Under the pieces are notes generated by a model. It saw only the letters and a list, made by a program, of their open reading frames with translations, was not told the DNA's origin and made no database searches. Below are positions 22,831 through 30,679 of a stretch of 35,337 nt of DNA, in pieces. The stretch's first letter is position 1, and every line of letters starts with the position of its first letter. The position numbers and the translations under genes are program-made. Source of the stretch: Campylobacterales bacterium (GTDB lineage Bacteria > Campylobacterota > Campylobacteria > Campylobacterales > JALSKU01); the NCBI GenBank assembly GCA_027038235.1, contig JALVXV010000194.1, positions 1 to 35,337 of the forward strand. The letters are read 5' to 3'.

Positions 22831-24465
22831 ATGGCAAAAGAGATTAGATATAGTGATGAAGCTAGAAATGAGTTATACACAGGTGTTAAAAAGCTAAATG
22901 ATGCAGTAAAAGTTACAATGGGACCTAGAGGAAGAAATGTACTTATCCAAAAAAGTTTTGGAGCACCAGCTATTACAAAAGATGGTGTTTCTGTTGCAAA
23001 AGAGATTGAGTTAGCAAATACTATAGAAAATATGGGTGCTCAACTTGTTAAAGAGGTTGCAAGTAAGACTGCAGATGAGGCAGGTGATGGAACTACAACT
23101 GCTACAGTTTTAGCTCATGCAATTTTTAGAGAGGGTTTAAAAAATATAACTGCTGGAGCTAATCCAGTAGAGGTTAAAAGAGGAATGGATAAAGAGGTTG
23201 AGGCTATCATAGCTGAACTTAAATCTATAGCTAAAGAGGTAAAAGATAAAAAAGAGATAGCCCAAGTTGCTACTATTTCAGCAAATTCAGATGAGAAGAT
23301 AGGAAATCTTATAGCTGAGGCTATGGAAAAGGTAGGAAAAGATGGTGTTATCACTGTTGAGGAGGCAAAAGGTATCCAAGATGAGCTTGAAGTAGTAGAG
23401 GGTATGCAATTTGATAGAGGATATCTAAGCCCATATTTTGTAACAAATAGCGAAAAGATGACTTGTGAGATAGACAATCCGTACATCTTGCTCTTTGATA
23501 AAAAGATAACAAGCTTAAAAGATTTACTACCTGTACTTGAGCAGATCCAAAAAACAGGAAAACCACTACTTATCATAGCAGAAGATATTGAGGGTGAAGC
23601 TTTAGCAACCTTAGTTGTAAATAAGTTAAGAGGTGTATTAAATATCTCAGCAGTTAAAGCTCCAGGTTTTGGCGATAGAAGAAAAGCAATGCTAGAAGAT
23701 ATCGCTATACTCACAGGTGGTCAAGTCATAAGTGAGGAGCTTGGAAGAACTTTAGAGAGTGCTACACTTGATGATCTTGGAAGTGCAGGAAGTGTTATAA
23801 TAGATAAAGATAATACAACTATAGTAAATGGTGCAGGTGATAAAAAGGCTATTGAAGAGAGAATAAAAGTTATAAAAGCCCAAATAGAAGAGACATCAAG
23901 CGATTATGATAGAGAAAAACTTCAAGAGAGACTTGCAAAACTAAGTGGTGGTGTTGCAGTTATTAAGGTTGGAGCAGCAACTGAAACAGAGATGAAAGAG
24001 AAAAAAGATAGAGTTGATGATGCATTAAGTGCAACAAAAGCTGCTGTTGAAGAGGGTGTTGTTATCGGTGGAGGTGCTGCTCTTATTCAAGCAGGAAGCA
24101 AGGTAGAGCTTGGTCTTGAAGGTGATGAAGCCATTGGAGCAGCTATCGTTCAAAGAGCATTGAAAGCTCCACTAAAGCAGATAGCTGAAAATGCAGGATT
24201 TGATGCAGGTGTTGTGGCAAATGAAGTTGAAAAGTCAAACAATGCAAATTATGGATTTAATGCTGCAAGTGGTGAATATGTAGATATGTTTAAAGCTGGT
24301 ATCATAGACCCAGTAAAAGTAGAGAGAGTTGCCTTACAAAATGCAGTATCAGTCGCAAGTCTTCTTTTGACAACTGAAGCTACAGTAAGCGATATAAAAG
24401 AGGATAAACCAGCCCCAGTAATGCCTGATATGGGTGGAATGGGTGGAATGCCTGGAATGATGTAA
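22831..24465 (+). CDS. groEL: Chaperonin GroEL (Hsp60)
   Basis: GroEL forms the double-ring ATP-driven folding chamber. GPRGRNVLIQKSFG, TKDGVSVAKEIE and the AGDGTTTATVLA nucleotide-binding motif are present, and the C-terminus has the GGM tail (MGGMGGMPGMM). I use ATG 22831 (MAKEIRYSD): GGGAGGA (22818-22824) is 7 nt from it but only 1 nt from the earlier in-frame ATG at 22825. This yields 544 residues, the family norm. Confidence 0.98.
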   Translation: MAKEIRYSDEARNELYTGVKKLNDAVKVTMGPRGRNVLIQKSFGAPAITKDGVSVAKEIELANTIENMGAQLVKEVASKTADEAGDGTTTATVLAHAIFREGLKNITAGANPVEVKRGMDKEVEAIIAELKSIAKEVKDKKEIAQVATISANSDEKIGNLIAEAMEKVGKDGVITVEEAKGIQDELEVVEGMQFDRGYLSPYFVTNSEKMTCEIDNPYILLFDKKITSLKDLLPVLEQIQKTGKPLLIIAEDIEGEALATLVVNKLRGVLNISAVKAPGFGDRRKAMLEDIAILTGGQVISEELGRTLESATLDDLGSAGSVIIDKDNTTIVNGAGDKKAIEERIKVIKAQIEETSSDYDREKLQERLAKLSGGVAVIKVGAATETEMKEKKDRVDDALSATKAAVEEGVVIGGGAALIQAGSKVELGLEGDEAIGAAIVQRALKAPLKQIAENAGFDAGVVANEVEKSNNANYGFNAASGEYVDMFKAGIIDPVKVERVALQNAVSVASLLLTTEATVSDIKEDKPAPVMPDMGGMGGMPGMM

Positions 24466-24675
24466 AAATAAACTATCGTTGGTCATGCCATTAAAAGCAT
24501 GGCCAACAAAATAAAAAAGTAGCTCCAATAGATAAGCTTTATCAATACTATCTTTTGATTGTAAGCTTTTTGAAAATATTAAAAATCTGAGATTTTGCAA
24601 TAAAAATTAATTGCTATGAGAAAAATAGTACCACAAGAATAGAGGTGAATTTAAATAAAATTTGAAGATAAAAAG
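24466..24675. other. Intergenic region between groEL and the tRNA operon end
   Basis: 210 bp between the groEL stop and the small minus-strand reading frame. Apart from the hairpin at 24478-24507 and a near-palindrome GATAAGCTTTATC around 24531-24543, I see no gene or repeat here. Confidence 0.6.
24478..24507. other. Hairpin downstream of groEL
   Basis: GTTGGTCATGC (24478-24488) and GCATGGCCAAC (24497-24507) form an 11-bp stem with one G-T wobble and an 8-nt loop, 12 bp after the groEL stop. The plus-strand sequence after it is A-rich rather than T-rich, so a standard intrinsic terminator is not supported. It may stabilise the 3' end of the mRNA or act with a factor. Confidence 0.45.
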
Positions 24676-24771
24676 TTATCGCTCTTCTAACTCCTCTTTA
24701 TCCATCACAAAACCGACTACCAAAAGAGCAATTACAAAGATAATAACTATGGCAATATATAGATAAGACAT
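24676..24771 (-). CDS. Possible 31-residue single-pass membrane protein at the end of the tRNA operon
   Basis: The minus strand reads from ATG (24771) to TAA (24676). A hydrophobic stretch of about 20 residues (LYIAIVIIFVIALLVVGFV) is followed by a charged tail MDKEELEER. This layout, one helix plus charged end, is typical of real small membrane proteins and is unlikely in random sequence. An AGG lies about 8 nt before the ATG. It starts 30 bp after tRNA-Asp on the same strand and would be cotranscribed with the tRNAs. I do not recognise a family, and function is unknown. Confidence 0.5.
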   Translation of the reverse strand: MSYLYIAIVIIFVIALLVVGFVMDKEELEER

Positions 24772-24801
24772 AAAAAAACCTGTTTTAGAAAGTATAAAAA
24801 G

Positions 24802-24878
24802 TGGCGCGGCGGACGAGACTCGAACTCGCGACCCCCGGCGTGACAGGCCGGTATTCTAACCAGCTGAACTACCGCCGC
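24802..24878 (-). tRNA. tRNA-Asp (anticodon GTC)
   Basis: Read on the minus strand it starts GCGGCGGTAGTTCAGCTGG, the anticodon loop is CTGTCAC (GTC), the T-arm is GAGTTCGAGTCTC, and the acceptor ends CCGCCGC-G-CCA with an encoded CCA. All four stems pair. It is the last tRNA of the four-gene operon. Confidence 0.97.
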
Positions 24879-24891
24879 AACCTAAAATGAA

Positions 24892-24967
24892 TGGTGGTCG
24901 CTAGAAGACTCGAACTTCTGACATCCACCTTGTAAGGGTGGCGCTCTACCAACTGAGCTAAGCGACC
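24892..24967 (-). tRNA. tRNA-Val (anticodon TAC)
   Basis: The minus-strand sequence begins GGTCGCTTAGCTCAGTTGG. The anticodon stem-loop CCACCCTTACAAGGTGG has TAC in the loop. The acceptor closes AGCGACC-A-CCA with encoded CCA. Between this gene and tRNA-Glu lies a near-perfect stem (24969-24983 with 24987-25000) that may guide processing. Confidence 0.97.
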
Positions 24968-25045
24968 GTAACCTGAAAAAACTGTAAGTTTTTTAGGTTA
25001 AGCTTACTATAACTTAAGAGTGCCCAAGAACTTTAGTACCAGTAA

Positions 25046-25121
25046 TGGCGACCCCAAGGGGATTTGAACCCCTGTTACCGCCGTGAAAGGGCGGGGTCCT
25101 GGGCCACTAGACGATGGGGTC
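25046..25121 (-). tRNA. tRNA-Glu (anticodon TTC)
   Basis: The minus strand reads GACCCCATCGTCTAGTGGCC at the 5' end. The anticodon loop is CTTTCAC with TTC, and the acceptor ends TGGGGTC-G-CCA. The CGTCTAG D-arm is characteristic of bacterial tRNA-Glu. CCA is encoded. Confidence 0.97.
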
Positions 25122-25152
25122 TTATGGCTTCAATCTTCTGCTAAATAAAAAA

Positions 25153-25228
25153 TGGTGACCCCTGTTGGATTCGAACCAACGGCCACCTCCTTAAAAGGGA
25201 GATGCTCTACCAGCTGAGCTAAGGAGTC
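25153..25228 (-). tRNA. tRNA-Lys (anticodon TTT)
   Basis: The minus strand begins GACTCCTTAGCTCAGCTGG. The anticodon loop CTTTTAA holds TTT. The T-arm is GTTGGTTCGAATCCAAC, and the acceptor closes AGGGGTC-A-CCA. It is the first gene of the operon, about 20 bp after the expected transcription start. Confidence 0.97.
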
Positions 25229-25255
25229 ACCTAAACCATTTGAAATGGAGTTGAA

Positions 25256-25284
25256 ATTATAGAGAAAAAAATATTATTTGTCAA
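25256..25284 (-). promoter_or_regulatory. Consensus sigma70 promoter of the tRNA operon
   Basis: On the minus strand TTGACA (25284-25279) is followed by 17 bp and TATAAT (25261-25256). Both hexamers are perfect and the spacing is optimal, so this should be among the strongest promoters here. Many promoters in this phylum lack a recognisable -35 box, which makes the full consensus notable. It reads through Lys, Glu, Val and Asp tRNAs. Confidence 0.9.
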
Positions 25285-25293
25285 GGGTTTTTT

Positions 25294-26391
25294 TCAATTT
25301 TGGAAAAAAATATCCTTTTCTAACTCAAGTAACATCTTTACAGCATACATAACAGCTTGATTTTGGATATAAACTCTATCACCCTTAAAATGAACTCTTT
25401 TGATATTTTTTTTACTCTGTTTACTCTTCACTCCGATATATATAGTACCAACAGGTTTTTCTTCTGTACCTCCTGTTGGACCAGCTACTCCACTTATAGC
25501 TATGGATATATCAGAGTTACTCACACTTAATACACCATCAAGCATTTGGCTTACACACTCTTTACTAACTGCCCCATACTCTTCTAAGATTTTTTGATCT
25601 ACTCCTAACCATGCCTCCTTCGTATCATTGCTGTATGTTACTAAATTTCCATTGATGATAGTAGAAACTCCACTATACTTTATAAATATACTAGAGAGCA
25701 ATCCTCCGGTACAACTCTCTGCTGTTGCTATCTTTATATCATTTTCTATAAGTTTAAATACAATATGAGAAAAGATATCCTTTTGAGGTATAACTTTATC
25801 AGGTAACAATTTAATTACTGAATCAATAAAATTATCTATCTGACCATATTTTAAACTCTCCAATTTTATCAAATTCCATCCATCACAAATTTTTATATTT
25901 TTTATCTTTATGTCATAATTTTCTGCTAAAGGCAATAAGATAATTTCGCAAGACTCTTCATCAACATCAAAAATATTGATAAATTGGATATTTTTACTCT
26001 CATCTAGCAAAACTTTTGGTAACTTTTCCCCCTCTTTGATCTTTATGACATTTACTTTGTAACTCTCCTCTTCAAATAGATAGCTATCTTTGTCAAAAAT
26101 AGAACTTTTTGATGGCAAAAGCATATCATTTTTTAACACTAGTGTATCACTATGCAAAGTGGAGATAATCTTTCCAACTACATTAAAATTTTTTTCATCA
26201 GTTGCCATGATAATTTGGGAACTCTTTTGTAAAATATCCTCAACTAGCAAAAAAAGATCTTTATCACTTCCATCAAGCATATAAAAAAAATCTATCTTTT
26301 TTAAACAATTATCTACCTCTCTTTTGATATAATCTACTAAGATATTGTTGTATTTTATATTTTCACCTATAATAACAAGTGTATTTTTCAT
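25294..26391 (-). CDS. cinA: CinA-family protein: divergent N-terminal part plus nicotinamide-nucleotide amidase domain
   Basis: The C-terminal domain (about 205-360) is the CinA/PncC amidohydrolase that deamidates nicotinamide mononucleotide. It shows ATAESCTGGLLSS (about 222-234), SGVSTIINGNLVTYSN, GAVSKEC and AISGVAGPTGGTEEKPVGT. The N-terminal 200 residues take the place of the MoCF-like (ADP-ribose pyrophosphatase) domain, but its GGLGPT-DD motif is absent, so that activity is doubtful. The length is 365 residues. AAGGAG lies 5 nt before the ATG. It is divergent from the lysE-type gene and its stop lies close to the tRNA promoter. Confidence 0.85.
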   Translation of the reverse strand: MKNTLVIIGENIKYNNILVDYIKREVDNCLKKIDFFYMLDGSDKDLFLLVEDILQKSSQIIMATDEKNFNVVGKIISTLHSDTLVLKNDMLLPSKSSIFDKDSYLFEEESYKVNVIKIKEGEKLPKVLLDESKNIQFINIFDVDEESCEIILLPLAENYDIKIKNIKICDGWNLIKLESLKYGQIDNFIDSVIKLLPDKVIPQKDIFSHIVFKLIENDIKIATAESCTGGLLSSIFIKYSGVSTIINGNLVTYSNDTKEAWLGVDQKILEEYGAVSKECVSQMLDGVLSVSNSDISIAISGVAGPTGGTEEKPVGTIYIGVKSKQSKKNIKRVHFKGDRVYIQNQAVMYAVKMLLELEKDIFFQN

Positions 26392-26402
26392 AGTAACTCC
26401 TT

Positions 26403-26436
26403 TAGGGGTATTGTTAGAGGTACCCTTAAAATTATA
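26403..26436 (-). promoter_or_regulatory. Possible cinA promoter with inverted repeat at the start site
   Basis: On the minus strand TATAAT (26436-26431) lies 40 bp before the cinA ATG; no clear -35 is seen. TAGGGGTA (26403-26410) and TACCCTTA (26421-26428) form an 8-bp inverted repeat with one G-T wobble just after the -10, where an operator or leader hairpin could sit. Function is inferred from position only. Confidence 0.38.
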
Positions 26437-26481
26437 GCATATTTATATTAGATATGCCCATATATATCAAAAGGAATCTTT

Positions 26482-27081
26482 ATGGGATGGGATTGGTTTA
26501 TCTCTATTTTTCTATTTATTGCAGTAGCTGGATTGACACCAGGTCCAAATAATGTCATAGCTATGACTATAGGCTTTAACCATGGATATAAAAAAGTACT
26601 ACCTCATCTACTTGGGGTGTTGGTGGGCTTTCCTATAATGCTTTTACTCATTGGCTTGGTGCTTCGACCATTGATGAAGGAGTATGTTGCATTTTTTTTA
26701 ATGTTAAAATATATTAGCATTGCTTATGTACTTTATCTTGCTTGGCAAATTGCTACCACTTCGACCAATGAGGAGATCTTATCTCAAAAGCAAATCAAGC
26801 CTATCACCTTTTGGCAATCAGTAGCATTTCAATGGATCAATCCAAAAGCTTGGGCAGGAGCTTTAACAACTATCAATGTCTATATCATTTCAAAGCACTA
26901 CTGGATGAGCTTATCTGTTGCTATAATGCTCTCTATGCTTAGTATCTTTGTAGCGATACTCTTATGGGCTGTAATTGGTAAGCAAATCAAGCGATTTTTA
27001 ATGCATCCAAAGCAGGTAAGGATATTTAATATCACAATGGCAATATTGCTACTAATAGCAGTAGCAATGATGCTCTTTTAA
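26482..27081 (+). CDS. LysE/RhtB-family amino-acid exporter
   Basis: A 199-residue membrane protein with about six hydrophobic helices. The family signature TPGPNNVIAMTIGFNHGYKK lies at residues 20-39, where most members have (T/S)PGP-(N/D). QWINPKAW (about 117-124) is the second conserved block. Members export lysine, homoserine, threonine or other small amino acids; the substrate cannot be told here. AAGGAA lies about 6 nt before the ATG. It stands alone between divergent cinA and a convergent membrane protein gene. Confidence 0.9.
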   Translation: MGWDWFISIFLFIAVAGLTPGPNNVIAMTIGFNHGYKKVLPHLLGVLVGFPIMLLLIGLVLRPLMKEYVAFFLMLKYISIAYVLYLAWQIATTSTNEEILSQKQIKPITFWQSVAFQWINPKAWAGALTTINVYIISKHYWMSLSVAIMLSMLSIFVAILLWAVIGKQIKRFLMHPKQVRIFNITMAILLLIAVAMMLF

Positions 27082-27083
27082 CT

Positions 27084-27650
27084 CTACTCTTTAAAAAGTA
27101 AACTATTTAGCATTAGCATAAAATATGAATATAGCATCAAAGCAATGGAGCCTATTTTGACTACTATAGATATAATCTCATAATAATTTAAAAGCCCAAT
27201 CCTAGATAAGATATAGTTAAAATCATGATAGCCATCTACACCCAAAAAGCTTTTACTTGCTGGTAAATAAAGCCCCTCATTTGCAGTAGAGATATACCAA
27301 GATGTATAATCTATTGAGATCGCTAAAATAAATAAGGAGATATAATAAGCAATATAGTTAGCTCTTTTTTTATAATATAATCCCACAAGAAGCGGTATGC
27401 CCCATTGAAAGATAGTGCCATTTAATGCTGTTATAAATTGTGGGCAATTTAATATATAGCAAACACCATGTCCACCCTCATGGATAATACCCAAAGTTTG
27501 AGAAATGATAAAAAAATAGAGTAAAAAGAGTGATTTTACTACACCCTTAAACTCCATTACTCCATGGTATGGCTTATATGCTATATAGAGCAAAAAAAAT
27601 ATAGTAAATAAAATTGCAATTAATCTTTTTGCATATATAGAATATTTCAT
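27084..27650 (-). CDS. Polytopic membrane protein with HEGGH motif (putative M50-like metallopeptidase)
   Basis: A 188-residue protein with about five or six hydrophobic segments. Within the second lies IIHEGGHGV (55-63), matching the zinc-binding HExxH. Downstream are NGTIFQWGIPLLVGLYY (77-93) and DGYHDFNYILSRIGLL (139-154). I recall an uncharacterised bacterial family combining HEGGH, a G-x-x-Q-x-x-x-P helix and a later HDW/HDF-N-x-L block, and this protein fits that order. The late His-Asp may supply further metal ligands. Protease activity is inference; no known substrate neighbour is present. It converges with the lysE-type gene, 2 bp apart. Confidence 0.6.
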   Translation of the reverse strand: MKYSIYAKRLIAILFTIFFLLYIAYKPYHGVMEFKGVVKSLFLLYFFIISQTLGIIHEGGHGVCYILNCPQFITALNGTIFQWGIPLLVGLYYKKRANYIAYYISLFILAISIDYTSWYISTANEGLYLPASKSFLGVDGYHDFNYILSRIGLLNYYEIISIVVKIGSIALMLYSYFMLMLNSLLFKE

Positions 27651-27807
27651 TTTTTACCTCTTTTAATATTATAGCATAATATATGAGGCAAAAATAGTTT
27701 TATAAAGAATCAAAATCTCACCCTCACTCTTCTCATCTGCCGTTTTCAACCTATTTTAATGCCTTTTTGGGTAAAATTATCCCCATTATTTTAGAGGAGT
27801 TGAGTTT
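27651..27807 (+). promoter_or_regulatory. Intergenic region with likely ileS promoter
   Basis: 157 bp between two divergent genes. TAAAAT (27772-27777) is a fair -10 candidate, giving a 5' leader of about 25 nt that contains AGGAG before the ATG. No good -35 or T-box leader is visible; T-box control of ileS is not expected in this phylum. The minus-strand promoter for the HEGGH protein was not identified. Confidence 0.35.
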
Positions 27808-30579
27808 ATGGATTATAAAGATAGTTTGCTTCTACCTAAGAGTACATTTTCTATGAGAGGAAATTTGCCTCAAAATGAGCCAAAAAGATATAAGATTTGG
27901 TTTGAAGAAAAAGATGTCTATGAGAAGATGAAAAGAAATAGAAAAGATGCAAAAAAGAGCTTTGCTTTGCATGATGGACCTCCTTATGCAAATGGTCATA
28001 TTCATATAGGTCATGCTCTAAATAAAATCCTAAAAGATATAATCGTAAAAAAACACTACTTCTTTGGTGAAGATGTTAGATATGTTCCAGGCTGGGATTG
28101 TCATGGACTTCCAATAGAACAACAGATAGAAAAAAAGATAGGAAAAGCCAAAAAAGATAGACTTCCAAAGAGCAAGATAAGAGAGCTTTGTCGTGAACAT
28201 GCTACAAAATTTTATAAAATCCAAGAAGAGGAGTTTAAAGCTCTTGGAGTGATAGGCGACTGGAAAAATCCATACTTAACTATGAAATTTAAATTTGAAG
28301 CCGATATCTATAGAGCACTTTGCGATATAGCAAAAAAGGGGCTTTTAGTCGAAAGAAGTAAGCCTATATTTTGGTCTTGGGCTGCTAAAACTGCTCTTGC
28401 TGAGGCTGAAGTAGAGTATCAAGATAAAGAGGATTACTCTATATTTGTCGCTTTTAAATTAAGTGAAAATTCAAAAAAAGAGCTTGGTATAGATAAAGAT
28501 GCAAGTATTATCATCTGGACTACTACTCCATGGACACTTCCAGCAAATCAAGCAATAGCACTAAATCCTAAGGAGGATTATGTAATTACAAGCGATGGAT
28601 TTATCGTGGCAAAAGAGTTGTTTAACTCACTAAAAGAGCAAGGGGTAGTAAATGGTGAAATTGTAAAAACCCTCTCTTCAAAAGAGTTAGAGGGTAAAAT
28701 AGCTATCAATCCACTAAATGGTAGAGACTCAAAAGTGATACTAGGTGAACATGTGCAGATGAACGGGGGTAGTGGATGTGTTCATACTGCTCCAGGTCAT
28801 GGTGAGGATGATTATAGGGTGGCATTGAGATATGGTATAGATGTTATTATGCCTGTTGATGAAGATGGACTTTATGATGAAACTCTAATAAGAGAGAGAC
28901 TTCTGCCAAATGCTAAAGAGTTTGTAGGAATGCATGTCTTTAAAGCAAATGAGAAGATAGTAGAACTTTTAGGAGATGCTTTGATAAAATCTTCAAAGTT
29001 TATCCACTCATACCCATATTGCTGGAGGACACACAAGCCTGTCATCTATAGAGCTACAAAACAGTGGTTTATAGCGATGGATAAAGAGGATGACAACCTA
29101 AGAAAAAAGGCTCTAAATGAGATCAAAAAGACAAGATTTTACCCCTCTTCAGGCGAGAAAAGACTCTCATCTATGATAGAAAATAGACCTGATTGGTGTA
29201 TAAGCAGACAAAGAGATTGGGGTGTGCCGATAGCCTTTTTTAGAGATAAGACAACTAGTAAGCCGATATTTGATAGTGATATTTTAGAAAATATTGCCTC
29301 TATTTTTGAGAAAAAAGGTGCTGATGCTTGGTGGGACTTAACCATAGAAGAGTTATTGCCAAAAGAGTCAAAATATGATCCAAATAATTTGACAAAGGTG
29401 CTTGATATACTTGATGTTTGGTTTGATAGTGGCTCTACTTGGAGAGCGGTACTTTTAGGAGATGATTATGATGCAGGAGATTATCCAGCAGATATGTATC
29501 TTGAAGGTAGCGATCAGCATAGAGGGTGGTTTCAAAGTTCACTTCTTGTAAGTACTGCTATAAATGGACATGCTCCATATAAGAGTATCTTAACTCATGG
29601 ATTTACTGTCGATGAAAATGGTGAAAAGATGAGTAAATCCAAAGGAAATGTAGTAGCTCCAAATGATGTAGCTAAAAAGTATGGAGTAGAGATACTTAGG
29701 CTTTGGGTCGGCATGAGTGATTTTAGCGGGGATTTAAAAATAAGTGAAACCATACTCAAGCAAATATCTGAACAATATAGAAAATTAAGAAATACCTTTA
29801 GATTTTTACTTGCCAATATAAATGATCTTGAAAGTATAATTGATACTGATAAATTTTCTCCTATTGATAGATGGATAATAAGTAGAGCTAAAAGAGTCTT
29901 CGATGAGGTAAAAGAGGCATTTGATGAGTATGACTTTTCAAAGGGATTATCACTTTTAAGCCACTTTATTACCAATCATCTAAGTGGAATATATCTTGAT
30001 ATTTCAAAAGATAGACTATATTGCGATCCAAAAGATAGTGACACAAGAAGAGCATCTCAAAGTGCTATGGCACTTATTGCTAAGAGTATGTTAGCTCTTA
30101 TTGCACCTATTTTAACTTATACAGCAGATGAGATAGTCGAACACTCTCCAAAAGTTATCAAGGGCGATAGTGAGGATATTTTTGATATAGTTTATGAAGA
30201 GTTACCTGAAATTAGCTCTCCATTTGATGAAGATTATATGATAGAGGCTAGGGAGAAATTTTTTGAGATAGTAGATAACTTAAAAAAAGAGAAAAAGATA
30301 AAATCCACTCTTGAACTTGTGATATACTCTAGTTCAAAAGAGCTTTCAAAACTTAGCGGAGCTGACGGAGAGGATTGGTTTACTGTTAGTAATATAATAT
30401 GCGAAGTAGCTCAAGAGCCGATAGATAGCTTTGAGGTAAATGGGGATAAATTTAGTATATATTATGCAAAAAGGTATAAATGTCCAAGATGTTGGAAACA
30501 AAGAGCAAAGATCGAGGGTAAACTTTGTGCAAGATGTAGTGGCAAAAAAGAGAGCAGAAGTTGTGAGTCAAATGCTTGA
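27808..30579 (+). CDS. ileS: Isoleucyl-tRNA synthetase
   Basis: Charges tRNA-Ile and edits mischarged valine. The HIGH motif lies in GPPYANGHIHIGH (57-69). The editing domain shows TTTPWTLPANQAIALNP and the HTAPGHGEDDY block. The KMSKS loop is in GEKMSKSKGN near 604-613. A C-terminal zinc-binding knuckle has C892, C895, C907 and C910 (CPRCW ... LCARC). The length, 923 residues, matches bacterial type 1 IleRS. The stop overlaps the next small reading frame by 8 bp. Confidence 0.98.
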   Translation: MDYKDSLLLPKSTFSMRGNLPQNEPKRYKIWFEEKDVYEKMKRNRKDAKKSFALHDGPPYANGHIHIGHALNKILKDIIVKKHYFFGEDVRYVPGWDCHGLPIEQQIEKKIGKAKKDRLPKSKIRELCREHATKFYKIQEEEFKALGVIGDWKNPYLTMKFKFEADIYRALCDIAKKGLLVERSKPIFWSWAAKTALAEAEVEYQDKEDYSIFVAFKLSENSKKELGIDKDASIIIWTTTPWTLPANQAIALNPKEDYVITSDGFIVAKELFNSLKEQGVVNGEIVKTLSSKELEGKIAINPLNGRDSKVILGEHVQMNGGSGCVHTAPGHGEDDYRVALRYGIDVIMPVDEDGLYDETLIRERLLPNAKEFVGMHVFKANEKIVELLGDALIKSSKFIHSYPYCWRTHKPVIYRATKQWFIAMDKEDDNLRKKALNEIKKTRFYPSSGEKRLSSMIENRPDWCISRQRDWGVPIAFFRDKTTSKPIFDSDILENIASIFEKKGADAWWDLTIEELLPKESKYDPNNLTKVLDILDVWFDSGSTWRAVLLGDDYDAGDYPADMYLEGSDQHRGWFQSSLLVSTAINGHAPYKSILTHGFTVDENGEKMSKSKGNVVAPNDVAKKYGVEILRLWVGMSDFSGDLKISETILKQISEQYRKLRNTFRFLLANINDLESIIDTDKFSPIDRWIISRAKRVFDEVKEAFDEYDFSKGLSLLSHFITNHLSGIYLDISKDRLYCDPKDSDTRRASQSAMALIAKSMLALIAPILTYTADEIVEHSPKVIKGDSEDIFDIVYEELPEISSPFDEDYMIEAREKFFEIVDNLKKEKKIKSTLELVIYSSSKELSKLSGADGEDWFTVSNIICEVAQEPIDSFEVNGDKFSIYYAKRYKCPRCWKQRAKIEGKLCARCSGKKESRSCESNA

Positions 30580-30679
30580 AAAGCCAATAGAGTTTAGCTT
30601 TATACTTGAGACTATTGCGGTTATATTTATGCTAATAGGGATAGGTATATACCTTGTAAAAAAAGGAGAAAAGAGGTGA
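30572..30679 (+). CDS. 35-residue single-pass membrane protein between ileS and gatA
   Basis: ATG at 30572 overlaps the end of ileS by 8 bp, and the TGA at 30677-30679 overlaps the gatA GTG (30676) by 4 bp. The product is MLEKPIEFSFILETIAVIF-, then a hydrophobic helix to about residue 28, and a basic VKKGEKR end. The double overlap argues for a translated gene coupled to both neighbours. I recall a small hypothetical membrane gene (Cj1060c) in the same place in C. jejuni, between ileS and gatA. The function is unknown. An in-frame GTG at 30563 is a possible earlier start. Confidence 0.72.
   Translation: MLEKPIEFSFILETIAVIFMLIGIGIYLVKKGEKR

Noticed and set aside
23115..23714. 199-residue minus-strand open frame inside groEL
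   Set aside because: Antisense shadow of groEL, Ser/Ile-rich, with no start context or family resemblance; the plus-strand frame is unquestionable.
27651..27807. T-box or other riboswitch in the ileS leader
   Set aside because: The likely leader is about 25 nt and contains no T-box sequence or specifier stem.
30440..30571. Longer version of the small membrane gene starting inside ileS
   Set aside because: The upstream part is an out-of-frame reading of the ileS zinc knuckle; the hydrophobic protein begins at the ATG at 30572.
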